DNA of 64,000 nt from Antarcticirhabdus aurantiaca (GCF_009765365.1 NZ_VTOM01000010.1:124001-188000), one strand, 5' to 3'; positions 38,399-47,739 are shown, counted from the stretch's first letter. A program made the numbers and translations. Notes: a model not told the origin generated them from the sequence alone.

Positions 38399-40306
38399 AT
38401 GGACACGATTTCCGACACGACCCCGACCGAAGCCGCGAGCTTCGATACCACCTGGGGTACCCATATCAACGAGGATGGTCGCGCGACCTTTCGCCTTTGG
38501 GCGCCGAGCGCGGCCAAGATCGAGCTCGCCATCGGCGACGAGGACGGCAAGGCCAGCCGCTTCGAAGCCATGGAGAAGGCCGGCGACGGCTGGTGGACGC
38601 TGACGAGCGACGCCGTGAAGGTCGGCGGGGGCTACGGCTTCCGCGTCGACGGGGATCTCGTCGTCCCTGACCCGGCGGCGCGGGCGCAGATCGGCGACGT
38701 CCACGGCCTGTCGCGCCTCGTCGACCCGGAAGCCTTCGAGTGGAAGGTTCTGGAGTGGAAGGGGCGGCCCTGGCGCGAAACGGTGTTCTACGAGCTCCAC
38801 ACCGGCACCTTCACGCAGGACGGCACCTTCGACGCGATCATCGACAAGCTCGACCATCTCAAGGAGACCGGCGTCACCTGCATCGAACTCCTGCCGGTCG
38901 CCCAGTTCGCGGGCAATCGCGGCTGGGGCTACGACGGCGTGCTTCTCTACTGCCCGCACACGGCCTATGGCGGCCCGGAGGCGCTGAAGCGGCTGGTGGA
39001 CGCAGCCCATGCCAAGGGCCTCATGGTCTTCATGGACGTCGTCTACAACCACTTCGGACCGGACGGGAACTACATCAACGCCTATGCCAAGGCGTTCTTC
39101 CACGAGGAGATCCACACCCCCTGGGGGCCGGCCATCGCCTATGACGAGCAGCCGGTGCGCGACTTCATGATCGAGAACGCGCTCTACTGGATCAAGGAAT
39201 TCCGCATCGACGGGCTGCGGCTCGACGCGATCGATTCGATCAAGGACACCACCGACACGCCGCTGGTGAAGGAACTGGCCGCTCGCGTGCGCGCCGCCTT
39301 CCCCGACCGGCATGTCCACCTGACCACGGAGGACGACCGCAACATCACCTGGCACATCGAGCGGGGCGAGACCGGCCGGCCGCTCCTCGTGTCGGGCGAA
39401 TGGAACGACGACTTCCACCACTGCGCCCACGTTCTCGCCACCCACGAGGACGAGGGCTACTACGGCGACTACGCCGCCAAGAGCGTCGAGCAGATGGCGA
39501 AGAGCCTGGCATCCGGCTTCGTCTTCCAGGGCGACTTCTCGACCAAGCGCGAGAAGAGCGTCGGGCACTCTTCCGCCCACCTGCCGCCGACGGCCTTCGT
39601 CAACTTCCTTCAGAACCACGACCAGATCGGCAACCGCGCCTTCGGCGACCGGCTGACCGACCTCGCCTCGCGCCGGGCGGTGGAGTGCCTCCAGGCGATC
39701 CTGTTCCTGTCGCCGCAGATCCCCTTGATGTTCATGGGCGAGGAATGGGGCGCCACGCAGCCCTTCTGCTTCTTCACCGACTTCCACGGCGAGCTGGGCG
39801 AAGCCGTGCGCGAGGGGCGTCGCAACGAGTTCAAGAAGTTTGCGGCCTTCCGTTCGGGCGAGGGGCGCAATCTCATCCCGGACCCCAACGCCGAATCGAC
39901 CTTCACCGCCTCGCGGCTCGACTGGACGGCGGCGGATCGGCCGAACGGCAAGCGCCGCCTGTCCATGGTCCGCGATCTCCTCGCCAAGCGCCAGCACCAC
40001 GTCGTGCCGCTGCTGCGCGACGTGCCGCCGAACTGCGGCAGCTTCCACGTGTCGGATTCGAGCCGAGCCTTCTCCGTGTCCTGGCGGCTGAAGGACGAGA
40101 CGGTCCTCAACCTCTTCGCCAACCTCGACGACGAGCCCTGGACCGTGCCGACCGAGGTGCCGCACCGCGATTACGATTCGGGCGAACTCGTGCATGCCCA
40201 CCCGCCGGAAGCGGCCGACATGCTGAAGGACGGCGTCCTGCCCGGCCCCTCGGTCGTGGTGCGCCTTTGCCGGCCGGCGCTGATCGGAGGACCGGCCGTT
40301 GCGTGA
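38399..40306 (+). CDS. treZ: malto-oligosyltrehalose trehalohydrolase
   Basis: A 635-residue GH13_10 enzyme that releases trehalose from maltooligosyl-trehalose. An N-terminal CBM48-like domain (TFRLWAPSAAKIELAIGDED) precedes the barrel: FYELHTGTFTQDGTFD, MDVVYNHFGPDGNY, nucleophile D276 in DGLRLDAIDSIKDT, E311 in LTTEDDRN and FLQNHDQIGNRAFGDRL. ATG 38399 follows a purine-rich AGGACAGAGG. The in-frame codon at 38336 would add 21 unrelated residues. It works with TreY, two genes downstream, and shares eight bases with malQ. Confidence 0.94.
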   Translation: MDTISDTTPTEAASFDTTWGTHINEDGRATFRLWAPSAAKIELAIGDEDGKASRFEAMEKAGDGWWTLTSDAVKVGGGYGFRVDGDLVVPDPAARAQIGDVHGLSRLVDPEAFEWKVLEWKGRPWRETVFYELHTGTFTQDGTFDAIIDKLDHLKETGVTCIELLPVAQFAGNRGWGYDGVLLYCPHTAYGGPEALKRLVDAAHAKGLMVFMDVVYNHFGPDGNYINAYAKAFFHEEIHTPWGPAIAYDEQPVRDFMIENALYWIKEFRIDGLRLDAIDSIKDTTDTPLVKELAARVRAAFPDRHVHLTTEDDRNITWHIERGETGRPLLVSGEWNDDFHHCAHVLATHEDEGYYGDYAAKSVEQMAKSLASGFVFQGDFSTKREKSVGHSSAHLPPTAFVNFLQNHDQIGNRAFGDRLTDLASRRAVECLQAILFLSPQIPLMFMGEEWGATQPFCFFTDFHGELGEAVREGRRNEFKKFAAFRSGEGRNLIPDPNAESTFTASRLDWTAADRPNGKRRLSMVRDLLAKRQHHVVPLLRDVPPNCGSFHVSDSSRAFSVSWRLKDETVLNLFANLDDEPWTVPTEVPHRDYDSGELVHAHPPEAADMLKDGVLPGPSVVVRLCRPALIGGPAVA

Positions 40307-42167
40307 GGGCGAGGGGGAGAAGCTCGAGGCGCTGGCCGAGAGCCACGGCATCCAGACGGCCTATATTTCCGAACTCGGCGAGCGGCAGGTCATCTCCGAC
40401 GACGCGCAGCGCGCGCTGCTCGGCGTCCTCGGCGTCGATCCGCAGACCGGCGACAAAGGCGGCTTTTCCGAGCACGGCGAGCGGGCGCAGCCCTGCCTGA
40501 TGCCGGACACCGTGCGCGCCCGGCGCTTCTGGGGCGTCGCCTGCCAGCTTTATGCGCTGCGCTCGCACCGCGATCTCGGCATCGGCGACTTCGCCGACCT
40601 CGCCAGGCTCGCCGCGATTGCGGCGGAGGCGGGGGCGAGCTTCGTCGGGGTTAATCCGCTTCACGCGCTCTTTTCCGCCGCGCCCGAGCGCTTCAGCCCC
40701 TATTCGCCCTCGACGCGGCGCTTCCTCAACCCGCTCTACATCGCGGTCGACGAGCTGGAGGGCGGACCCGAGGCGATCGAGGCGCTGCGGAAAGCGGAGC
40801 CGGAGCTCTTCGATGGGCTCGACGGCGAACTTGTCGACTACGGACGCGTCGGCCGGCTGAAGATCCGGCTGCTGCGCGACGTCTTCGAAAGCCGCATCGA
40901 GGAGATCCGCGACGAGCAGGCCTTCGAGCGCTTCTGCGCGGGCGGGGGCGATGCCTTGCGGGACTTCGCGCTGTTCGAGGCGATCTCGCAAGCGCAGGTG
41001 GCGGAGGGCGGCCACGCCGGCTGGCACAACTGGCCGGAGGAACTGCGCGACCGCCGCTCGGACGCCGTCGCCGCCTTCGAGGCGGAGAACGCCGACGCGG
41101 TGCTCTTCCACCGTTGGCTCCAGTTCGAGGCGGACGAGCAGCTCGCCGAGGCCCAGGCGCGCGCCAAGGGCGCCGGCATGGCGATCGGCCTGTATCTCGA
41201 CCTCGCCGTCGGCGTCGCGCCGGACGGCGCGGAAACCTGGGCGGATCCGGAGCTGACGGTGCGCTCGGCGCGCGTCGGCTCGCCGCCGGACATGTTCAAC
41301 TCCGCCGGCCAGGACTGGGGCCTCGCGCCGCTCTCGCCCAAGGCCCTGGCCGAGCGCGACTACAAGCCTCTGCGGGAAGCCTTCGACGCGCTGACGTCCC
41401 ATGCCGGAGCGGTGCGCATCGACCATGCCATGGGGCTCGCGCGTCTCTGGTGGATCCCGGAGGGCGAGCAGTCGAAGGGCGGCGGCTACGTCCGCTACCC
41501 CCTGGCCTCGATGATCGACGCCGTGTCCGATGCCTCGCGCGCCAACCGCTGCATCGTCATCGGCGAAGACCTCGGCACCGTGCCGCCGGGCTTCCGGCAC
41601 ACGATGGAAGAGGCCAACATCCTGTCCTATCGCGTGCTCTACTTCGAGCGGCACCGCGGCTCGGAGTTCCTGCCGCCCTCCGCTTATCCGCAGCTGGCGC
41701 TCGCCTGCATCTCGACCCACGACCTGCCGACGCTGGCCGGCTGGTGGACGGGCGAGGACGTGACCTTGCGCGCCTCTACGGGCCGCCAGGACGAGGCGGC
41801 GACGGACCGCGACCGGCATTCGCGCGAGCGCGACCGCATCGCGCTCCTGCTCGCGCTGAAGGAGGAGGGGCTCCTGCCGCCGCCGCTCGAGGGCGCGGCG
41901 TCCGGCGAAGACAATCCGCCGGTCGACATGTCCGGCGACCTCGCCGAGGCGATCCATCGCCTCGCGGCGCGCACGCCCTCGATCCTCTTCGCCGTGCAGC
42001 TCGACGACCTCGTCGGTTCCGAGCGTCAGGCGAACCTGCCGGGGACGACCGACGAATATCCCAACTGGCGCATCCGCTCCGACGTCCCCCTGGAGGACCT
42101 GGCCGGCAACGAGCGCTTCAACCGCATCGCCGCCGCCCTCCGCTCCGAACGCCCCGAGGCTTCATGA
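40299..42167 (+). CDS. malQ: 4-alpha-glucanotransferase
   Basis: A 622-residue GH77 amylomaltase that disproportionates maltodextrins, probably recycling short chains for TreY. Markers are GVACQLYALRSHRDLGIGDF, the nucleophile D375 in VRIDHAMGLARLWWIPEG, acid/base E423 in VIGEDLGTVPPGF and STHDLPTLAGWW. It starts with a rare TTG at 40299, supported by CGGAGG eight bases upstream and by the lack of an ATG or GTG at the right place; the start lies inside the treZ 3' end. The C-terminal overlap with treY is ATGA, so treZ, malQ and treY form one coupled unit. Confidence 0.92.
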   Translation: MREGEGEKLEALAESHGIQTAYISELGERQVISDDAQRALLGVLGVDPQTGDKGGFSEHGERAQPCLMPDTVRARRFWGVACQLYALRSHRDLGIGDFADLARLAAIAAEAGASFVGVNPLHALFSAAPERFSPYSPSTRRFLNPLYIAVDELEGGPEAIEALRKAEPELFDGLDGELVDYGRVGRLKIRLLRDVFESRIEEIRDEQAFERFCAGGGDALRDFALFEAISQAQVAEGGHAGWHNWPEELRDRRSDAVAAFEAENADAVLFHRWLQFEADEQLAEAQARAKGAGMAIGLYLDLAVGVAPDGAETWADPELTVRSARVGSPPDMFNSAGQDWGLAPLSPKALAERDYKPLREAFDALTSHAGAVRIDHAMGLARLWWIPEGEQSKGGGYVRYPLASMIDAVSDASRANRCIVIGEDLGTVPPGFRHTMEEANILSYRVLYFERHRGSEFLPPSAYPQLALACISTHDLPTLAGWWTGEDVTLRASTGRQDEAATDRDRHSRERDRIALLLALKEEGLLPPPLEGAASGEDNPPVDMSGDLAEAIHRLAARTPSILFAVQLDDLVGSERQANLPGTTDEYPNWRIRSDVPLEDLAGNERFNRIAAALRSERPEAS

Positions 42168-44878
42168 CCCCTTCGCCCGTCGCCACCTATCGCCTGCAGT
42201 TTCGCGAGGGGACGACCTTCGAGACGGCGGCCGACCTCGCGCCCTATCTCAAGAAGCTCGGCATCAGCCACCTCTACGCCTCGCCGATCTTCTCGGCCTC
42301 GCCGGGCTCGACGCACGGCTACGACGTCACCGACTACAACGCCTTCGAGGCTGATCTCGGCGGCGATGCTGGCTTCCTGGCGATGAGCGACGCGCTGGCC
42401 AAGCACGATCTCGGGCTGATCCTCGACTTCGTGCCGAACCACATGGGCGTGTCGCCGAAGAACAAGTGGTGGGAGGACGTGCTGCGCTGGGGCGCGGACA
42501 GCCGCTACGCCGACGTCTTCGACATTTCCTGGGTGGCCGAGAAGATCCTCGTGCCGGTGCTCGGCAAGCCCTACGGCGAGGCGCTGGAGACGGGCGACCT
42601 GCACGTCGTCCTCCATCCCGAGCGCAACTGGCTGCGCTTCGACGCGGCCGGCTATCAGCTGCCGCTCGATCCGCGCACCTTCGCGCTGATCTTCGCGCGG
42701 CTCGAGCACGGCGAGCGCGACCGGCTCCTGCGCCGCTTCGCCGTGGCGACCCCGGCCGAGATCGACGAGCTGCGTGAGCGGCTCGCCGAGCATCTGGAGG
42801 AAGCGGAGTTCGCCGACGCGCTCAACGCGGCGATTGAGTCGATCAACGCGGACCGGCAGTTCCTCCACGAGCTGCACGAGGCGCAGGCTTGGCGACTCGC
42901 CTGGTGGCGCACCGCCCGCGAGCAGCTGACCTATCGCCGCTTCTTCGAGATCGCCGACCTCATCGGCGTTCGCCAGGAATCGCGGCGCGTCTTCCGCGAA
43001 TCGCATCAGACGGTGATCCGGCTGGCGCGCGAGCGGCGGCTCGACGGCATCCGCATCGACCACGTCGACGGCGTGGCCGACCCGAAGGCCTATCTCGGCG
43101 ACCTCCGCCAGGCCTTCCAATCGGTGCGCCGTTCGCCGATGATCCACATCGAGAAGATCCTGACCGGCGACGAGCGGCTGCGCACCTCCTGGGGGGTCGA
43201 GGGGACGACCGGCTACGAGTTCATCACCGCTTTGTCCGGCCTCTTCGTCGATCCGGCGAAGGAGGAAGCGATGGACCGCATCTACTCGACCTTCCTCGGC
43301 GAGGAAGAGAACCTGCGCGCCATGATCGCCAAGCAGAAGCGCGCGATCTTCCATCGCAACCTGGCGGGCGAGCTCGCCTACCTCACCAGCGAGGCCATCG
43401 CGGTGGCGGCCCGCGGCCTGTCCACCCGCGATCTCGGCGCCGACACGATCGCGCGCTCGATCGTCGAGGTCGCCGTCGCGCTGCCGGTCTACCGCACCTA
43501 CGTGTCGGTCAACGACGGCGTGCCGACCCGCGACGCGGCGATCATCGACGAAACGGTGGAGGAGGCGCAGCGCTCGCGCCAGGTGGAAGCCGACGAGCCG
43601 ATCCAGTTCATCGGGCGGCTGCTCAAGCTCGACTTCGAGGCGGGCGAGGACGTCGCGGGCGCGCTGAACTTCACCCGCCGCTTCCAGCAGACCACCGGCG
43701 CCGTCATGGCGAAGGCGGTCGAGGACACCGTGTTCTACCGCTACAACCGGCTGATCGCGCTGAACGAGGTCGGCGGCGAGCCGGACCATTACGGCACCGA
43801 CGTCGACGCCTTCCACGAGGCGATGCGCATCCGCGTCGAGGACCAGCCTTTGGGACTTCTCGCGACGTCGACCCACGACACCAAGCGCGGCGAGGACGCC
43901 CGCGCCCGGCTCTACGCGCTGTCCGAAGCGCCCGAGCGTTGGGACGGGCTGGTTCAAAGCTTCGCGCAGGCCTTGTCGGCCTATCGCAAGGACATCGAGC
44001 CCGGCCTCGTTTCGCCGGACGCGCCGACGGAATGGGGCTTCTATCAGTCGCTCCTCGGCGTTCTGCCGGCCGACTTCGACCCCGAGAATGCCGAACAGCG
44101 CGACGGCATCGCCCAGCGCCTGACCGCCTTCATGGAAAAAGCGGTGCGCGAGGCCAAGCGCTGGACGAGCTGGACATCGCCGGCCGGCCCCTACGAGGAC
44201 GCGCTGAAGGCGTTCGTCGCGGCGGCGTTGGACCCCGAAAAGAGCGAGGGCTTCCTGCCGACCTTCTGGCGGGACGCCCAGCCCTTCGTCGTGGCGGGCG
44301 CCCTGAACTCGCTGGCGCAGACGGCGATCAAGTTCGCCGCGCCCGGCATTCCCGACATCTACCAGGGAACGGAGTTCTACGACTTCAGCCTCGTCGACCC
44401 GGACAATCGCCGCGCGATCGACTTCGCCGACCGGCAGAGCGCCTTCGAGGGCGGCGAGTCGGCGCCCGACCTTCTCGACCATTGGCGCGACGGACGCGTG
44501 AAGGCGAAGATCACGGCGGAAGGCTTGGCGGCGCGTGCCGCCGCGCCCGACCTCTTCACGCGCGGCGCCTACGTGGCGCTGGAGGTGACGGGCGCGAAGG
44601 TCGATCACGTCGTCGCCTTCGCGCGCATCGCGGAGAGCGGCGGCCCGGCCGCGATCTGCATCGCGCCGCGCCTCGCCCTGACGCTCCTTGGGGACGGCGC
44701 GACGCGGCCGATGGCGGACCCGGCGACCTGGGGCGACACCGCGGTCGCGATCCCCGAAGGCCTGCGCGGACGCGGCGCGCGCGATCTCTTCGCCGAATCG
44801 CGGCGGGAACTCGGCGAAACGCTGCGGCTGTCGGACGCGCTCTCGGCCCTGCCGGTTTCCTTGATGCTGGTCGACTGA
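42164..44878 (+). CDS. treY: malto-oligosyltrehalose synthase
   Basis: A 904-residue GH13_26 enzyme that turns the reducing end of maltodextrin into a trehalosyl unit. It has ATYRLQFREGTTFETAADL, GSTHGYDVTDYN, LDFVPNHMGVS, nucleophile D299 in GIRIDHVDGVADPKAYL, acid/base E330 in IHIEKILTGDE, and late STHDTKRGEDARARL and GIPDIYQGTEFYDFSLVDPDN. Length is in the family range (about 750-930). ATG 42164 overlaps the malQ stop by four bases. Together with treZ this is the second trehalose route in the window, alongside TreS. Confidence 0.94.
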   Translation: MTPSPVATYRLQFREGTTFETAADLAPYLKKLGISHLYASPIFSASPGSTHGYDVTDYNAFEADLGGDAGFLAMSDALAKHDLGLILDFVPNHMGVSPKNKWWEDVLRWGADSRYADVFDISWVAEKILVPVLGKPYGEALETGDLHVVLHPERNWLRFDAAGYQLPLDPRTFALIFARLEHGERDRLLRRFAVATPAEIDELRERLAEHLEEAEFADALNAAIESINADRQFLHELHEAQAWRLAWWRTAREQLTYRRFFEIADLIGVRQESRRVFRESHQTVIRLARERRLDGIRIDHVDGVADPKAYLGDLRQAFQSVRRSPMIHIEKILTGDERLRTSWGVEGTTGYEFITALSGLFVDPAKEEAMDRIYSTFLGEEENLRAMIAKQKRAIFHRNLAGELAYLTSEAIAVAARGLSTRDLGADTIARSIVEVAVALPVYRTYVSVNDGVPTRDAAIIDETVEEAQRSRQVEADEPIQFIGRLLKLDFEAGEDVAGALNFTRRFQQTTGAVMAKAVEDTVFYRYNRLIALNEVGGEPDHYGTDVDAFHEAMRIRVEDQPLGLLATSTHDTKRGEDARARLYALSEAPERWDGLVQSFAQALSAYRKDIEPGLVSPDAPTEWGFYQSLLGVLPADFDPENAEQRDGIAQRLTAFMEKAVREAKRWTSWTSPAGPYEDALKAFVAAALDPEKSEGFLPTFWRDAQPFVVAGALNSLAQTAIKFAAPGIPDIYQGTEFYDFSLVDPDNRRAIDFADRQSAFEGGESAPDLLDHWRDGRVKAKITAEGLAARAAAPDLFTRGAYVALEVTGAKVDHVVAFARIAESGGPAAICIAPRLALTLLGDGATRPMADPATWGDTAVAIPEGLRGRGARDLFAESRRELGETLRLSDALSALPVSLMLVD

Positions 44879-44895
44879 GGCGCGGGCGAAATTCT

Positions 44896-44928
44896 TTCGG
44901 CTGCGACCCTTTCAGGGCCGCAGCCGAA
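44896..44928 (+). terminator. hairpin after treY
   Basis: TTCGGCTGCG pairs with CGCAGCCGAA and encloses a second small stem (CCCT/AGGG), 18 bases after the treY stop. There is no T-run, so termination is uncertain; it may only separate treY from thuA. Confidence 0.4.
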
Positions 44929-44976
44929 CCGCTATCTGCCGCCCCGCTTATCGACAGGAAGTTGCTGGGAGGTCCC

Positions 44977-45762
44977 ATGACAATCCGCGCCGTCGTCTGG
45001 AACGAATTCCTCCACGAGCGGGAGAACGCCATCGTCCGGGAGATCTATCCCGACGGCATCCACGCCGCGATCGCCAGCCACCTCAACGCGGCGGGCGGCA
45101 TCGAGGCGAGCCTCGCGGCCTTTGGAGAGCCAGAGGACGGCCTGTCGGAAGCGCGGCTTCGGGAAACCGACGTGCTGCTCTGGTGGGGCCACAAGGCGCA
45201 CGGGGCGGTGGCCGAGGAGACCGTGACGCGCGTCGCCGAGCGGGTGCATCAGGGCATGGGGCTCCTCGTTCTTCACTCGGGCCACTTCTCGAAGATCTTC
45301 AAGCGCCTGATGGGCACGCCCTGCTCGCTCCACTGGCGCGAGGCAGGGGAGCGCGAGCGGATCTGGACGATCAACCGCTCCCACCCGATCGCCAAGGGCA
45401 TCGGCGAGCGGATCGAGATCCCGGCCTCGGAAATGTACGGCGAGCCCTTCCTCGTGCCCGAGCCGCTGGAGACGCTGTTCATCTCCTGGTACGAGGGCGG
45501 CGAGGTGTTCCGCTCCGGCCTGACCTATCAGCGTGGGGCGGGGAGGATCTTCTATTTCAGCCCCGGCCATGAGACCTACCCGATCTACCACCAGCCCGAG
45601 GTGCTGACGGTGATCGAGAATGCCGTGCGCTGGGCGCACAATCCGGCGCCGGCCTGGGACGACGTTTCGGCCGCGCCGAACCGGCCGGTGGAGAAGGCGC
45701 TGGAGCCGATCAAGGAAAAGGGCCCGCGCCTGCATCAGGCGGGCGAGGCGGGCTATCGCTGA
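44977..45762 (+). CDS. thuA: ThuA family trehalose utilisation protein
   Basis: A 261-residue ThuA-like protein of the class I glutamine amidotransferase-like fold. In Sinorhizobium thuA acts with thuB in breakdown of trehalose and related disaccharides through 3-keto forms. Features are VVWNEFLHERENAIVREIYPDG at the N-terminus, DVLLWWGHKAHGAV, GLLVLHSGHFSKIFKRLMG and YFSPGHETYPIYHQPEV near the end. The strong Shine-Dalgarno GGGAGG just before ATG 44977 supports the start. thuB follows 19 bases downstream. Confidence 0.9.
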   Translation: MTIRAVVWNEFLHERENAIVREIYPDGIHAAIASHLNAAGGIEASLAAFGEPEDGLSEARLRETDVLLWWGHKAHGAVAEETVTRVAERVHQGMGLLVLHSGHFSKIFKRLMGTPCSLHWREAGERERIWTINRSHPIAKGIGERIEIPASEMYGEPFLVPEPLETLFISWYEGGEVFRSGLTYQRGAGRIFYFSPGHETYPIYHQPEVLTVIENAVRWAHNPAPAWDDVSAAPNRPVEKALEPIKEKGPRLHQAGEAGYR

Positions 45763-45781
45763 ACCGCTGGACACGCGCACC

Positions 45782-46900
45782 ATGAGCAAGACGACCGACA
45801 CGACGAACCCGGCGGCCTCGGCCGCCGCGCCCTCCGCCGCAGGTGCTGCGGACAAGCGCATCCTGCTTCTGGGCACGGGCGGCATCGCCCACAGGCATGC
45901 GGAGCACTTCTCCGCCATTCCCGGCTGCGCCCTCGTCGCCGCCTGCGACGTGAACATCGAGCGGGCGCGCTCCTTCGCCGAGATGCACCGCATCCCCAAG
46001 GCCTTCGGCTCGCTGGAGGACGCCCTCGCCTGGGACCAGTTCGACGCGGTCGTCAACGCGACGCCCGACGGCGCGCACAAGGCGACGACGCTCGCCTGCA
46101 TCGCGAAGGGAAAGCACGTCTTCTGCGAGAAGCCGCTGGCGCTGAACCACGCCGACGCGATGGAAATGACGCAAGCCGCGGAAGCCGCCGGGCTCATCAA
46201 CATGGTGAACCTGACCTATCGCAACGCCGAGGCCGTGCAACTCGCCCATCGCATGATCGCGGCGGGCGAGCTGGGGACGATCCGCCACGTTCAGGCGAGC
46301 TATCTTCAGAGCTGGCTCGCCTCGCCGCATTGGGGCGACTGGCGCACCGACGAGAAGTGGTTGTGGCGTCTGTCTTCCGAGCACGGCTCGAAGGGTGTGC
46401 TCGGCGACATCGGCGTCCACATCCTCGACTTCGTCACCTACGCGACGGGGCACGACATCGTGCAGCTCGGCGCGCGGCTGAAGACCTTCGACAAGGCGGA
46501 CGGCGGGGCGATCGGCGGTTACACGCTCGACGCCAACGATTCCTGCGCGATGACGGTGGAGTTCGACAACGGCGCGCTCGGCGCCGTCCATATGTCGCGC
46601 TACGCGTCCGGGCGGATCAACAACCTCGACCTCGTGATCCACGGCGACAAGGGCGCCCTGCACATCTGGGCGGATCACGAGAAATCGCTGCTCGAGGCCT
46701 GCATGGGCAAGGACATGGAGACGCAGACCTGGCGGCCGGTCGAGTGCCCGCCGACGCCGCGCAATGCCAGCCGCTTCGTGATCGCGCTTCTGACCGGCGT
46801 CAACGGCGAGCCGGATTTCCGCCGCGCGACGAAGATCCAGAAGCTGCTCGACCTGTGCTTCGAGTCGGAGGAGGCGGGGCGGGTTCTGGCGGCGGTGTAG
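45782..46900 (+). CDS. thuB: ThuB-like Gfo/Idh/MocA oxidoreductase
   Basis: A 372-residue NAD(P)-dependent oxidoreductase. After about 25 low-complexity residues it has a Rossmann fold (ILLLGTGGIAHRHAEHF) and the family motif GKHVFCEKPLAL with the catalytic Lys. The second domain (VHMSRYASGRINNLDLVIHG) binds the sugar. With ThuA it is expected to oxidise or isomerise trehalose-derived disaccharides at carbon 3. The pairing with thuA supports the name; other Gfo/Idh/MocA sugar roles cannot be excluded from sequence alone. A repeat of the CTCCCCC type lies just downstream. Confidence 0.82.
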   Translation: MSKTTDTTNPAASAAAPSAAGAADKRILLLGTGGIAHRHAEHFSAIPGCALVAACDVNIERARSFAEMHRIPKAFGSLEDALAWDQFDAVVNATPDGAHKATTLACIAKGKHVFCEKPLALNHADAMEMTQAAEAAGLINMVNLTYRNAEAVQLAHRMIAAGELGTIRHVQASYLQSWLASPHWGDWRTDEKWLWRLSSEHGSKGVLGDIGVHILDFVTYATGHDIVQLGARLKTFDKADGGAIGGYTLDANDSCAMTVEFDNGALGAVHMSRYASGRINNLDLVIHGDKGALHIWADHEKSLLEACMGKDMETQTWRPVECPPTPRNASRFVIALLTGVNGEPDFRRATKIQKLLDLCFESEEAGRVLAAV

Positions 46901-46929
46901 ACGGCCGCGGAGCTTTTCGGCGGAGGGCG

Positions 46930-46984
46930 CCTCCCCCTCGCGCGCCTGCGGGGGAGGGCGGCGCGAAGCGCCGGGTTGAGGGGT
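46930..46984 (+). repeat. second intergenic repeat type (CTCCCCC hairpin)
   Basis: CCTCCCC (46930-46936) pairs with GGGGAGG (46951-46957); GGCGCGAAGCGCC and GGTTGAGGGG follow. This resembles another short repeat common in Hyphomicrobiales intergenic DNA and may end the thuAB message. Confidence 0.5.
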
Positions 46985-47037
46985 CCTAGTCGCGATAGCG
47001 GCCGGCAAACGGCTTGCGTCGCCCTCCTCACGAACCA

Positions 47038-47082
47038 CCCTCATCCGCCTGCCGGCACCTTCTCCCGCCTGCGGGAGAAGGG
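47038..47082 (+). repeat. REP-like intergenic palindromic repeat, copy F
   Basis: CCCTCATCCGCCTGCCGGCA, then CCTTCTCCCG-CCTG-CGGGAGAAGG. It is nearly identical to copies C and D although 37-46 kb away. Confidence 0.7.
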
Positions 47083-47116
47083 AGAAGCTTGGAAGCATCC
47101 GCAATAATCAAGAAAA

Positions 47117-47147
47117 AAGGCCGCGGCATTCGGGATGCCGCGGCCTT
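47117..47147 (-). terminator. intrinsic terminator of the PepSY gene
   Basis: A 13-bp perfect stem (AAGGCCGCGGCAT with its complement) and a 5-base loop. On the minus strand the stem runs into a T-run (CCTTTTTTCT), 27 bases after the stop codon. Confidence 0.9.
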
Positions 47148-47173
47148 CTGCATTTCGGTCGTATGCCGGTGGC

Positions 47174-47521
47174 TTAGCGGACCGACAGGACCTCGCCGCT
47201 GCGCAGGTCGATGTCAACGCGGATGTCGTCGCCGCGACGATCGACGCCGGCGACCCGATAGGCCTGGCGGGTGCGGGTGACCGAGTCGACCTCGTCGACG
47301 CCCTCGCCACGGGCGATGCGGAGCGCCTGGCGCTCGCTGATCTGCTGGCCGCGAGCCTCGCCGCGGGCCGCGCGGTCGCTGCGGTTGTCGTCGCGGCGCA
47401 GCTCCTGCTGGGGAACGACGCGCACGCCGTTCGGGCCGATCTCGATGCCCTGCGCGAAGGTCGGAGCGGCCGTCGCGACAGACGCGGCGGCGACGATGCC
47501 GTAGATCCAGGACTTGTTCAT
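47174..47521 (-). CDS. small secreted PepSY-domain protein
   Basis: A 115-residue protein with a clear signal peptide (MNKSWIYGIVAAASVATAAPTFAQG, cut after TFA). The C-terminal half resembles a PepSY domain: RQALRIARGEGVDEVDSVTR, then a DDIRVDIDLRSGEVLSV strand pair. The middle is rich in Arg, Asp and Gln. PepSY proteins are thought to bind or inhibit peptidases or sense metals or redox state in the periplasm; the role here is unknown. ATG 47521 follows GGGAG at the right spacing. It is a single-gene unit with its own terminator and a possible EcfG promoter (47582-47606). Confidence 0.78.
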   Translation of the reverse strand: MNKSWIYGIVAAASVATAAPTFAQGIEIGPNGVRVVPQQELRRDDNRSDRAARGEARGQQISERQALRIARGEGVDEVDSVTRTRQAYRVAGVDRRGDDIRVDIDLRSGEVLSVR

Positions 47522-47581
47522 AGGTGTCTCCCGAAACGAGTGGGTCGATCGCCGATCTGCGTCGCCCGTGTCGGGTCCGAT

Positions 47582-47606
47582 AACAAGCATAAGAAGATTG
47601 GGTTCC
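47582..47606 (-). promoter_or_regulatory. EcfG-like promoter candidate before the PepSY gene
   Basis: On the minus strand GGAAC (47606-47602), 16 bases, then TGTT (47585-47582), one mismatch from GGAAC-N16-CGTT. It lies 60 bases before the ATG at 47521. Confidence 0.4.
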
Positions 47607-47699
47607 ATCGCATCGACTTTCTCGTGACGGTGAGGAAGTCGGAGGGTCTGAACCCGTTGCCGGGAGAGACGGCGTCCGTAGCGCCCGGATGCTGGGAGA

Positions 47700-47726
47700 C
47701 CGGCCGCGATGCTGTGTCGCGGCCGG
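47700..47726 (-). terminator. hairpin after phaB
   Basis: CCGGCCGCGA (47700-47709) pairs perfectly with TCGCGGCCGG (47717-47726) with a 7-base loop, starting 13 bases after the phaB stop. No T-run follows on the minus strand, so it is a moderate terminator candidate. Confidence 0.5.
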
Positions 47727-47739
47727 CTTGTAGTTTACC

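Larger units (their letters stand above)
46901..47173. other. gene-free stretch with two repeat types and a terminator
   Basis: These 273 bases between thuB and the PepSY gene contain the repeat at 46930-46984, the REP-like copy F at 47038-47082 and the minus-strand terminator at 47117-47147. No gene is supported. Confidence 0.6.
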
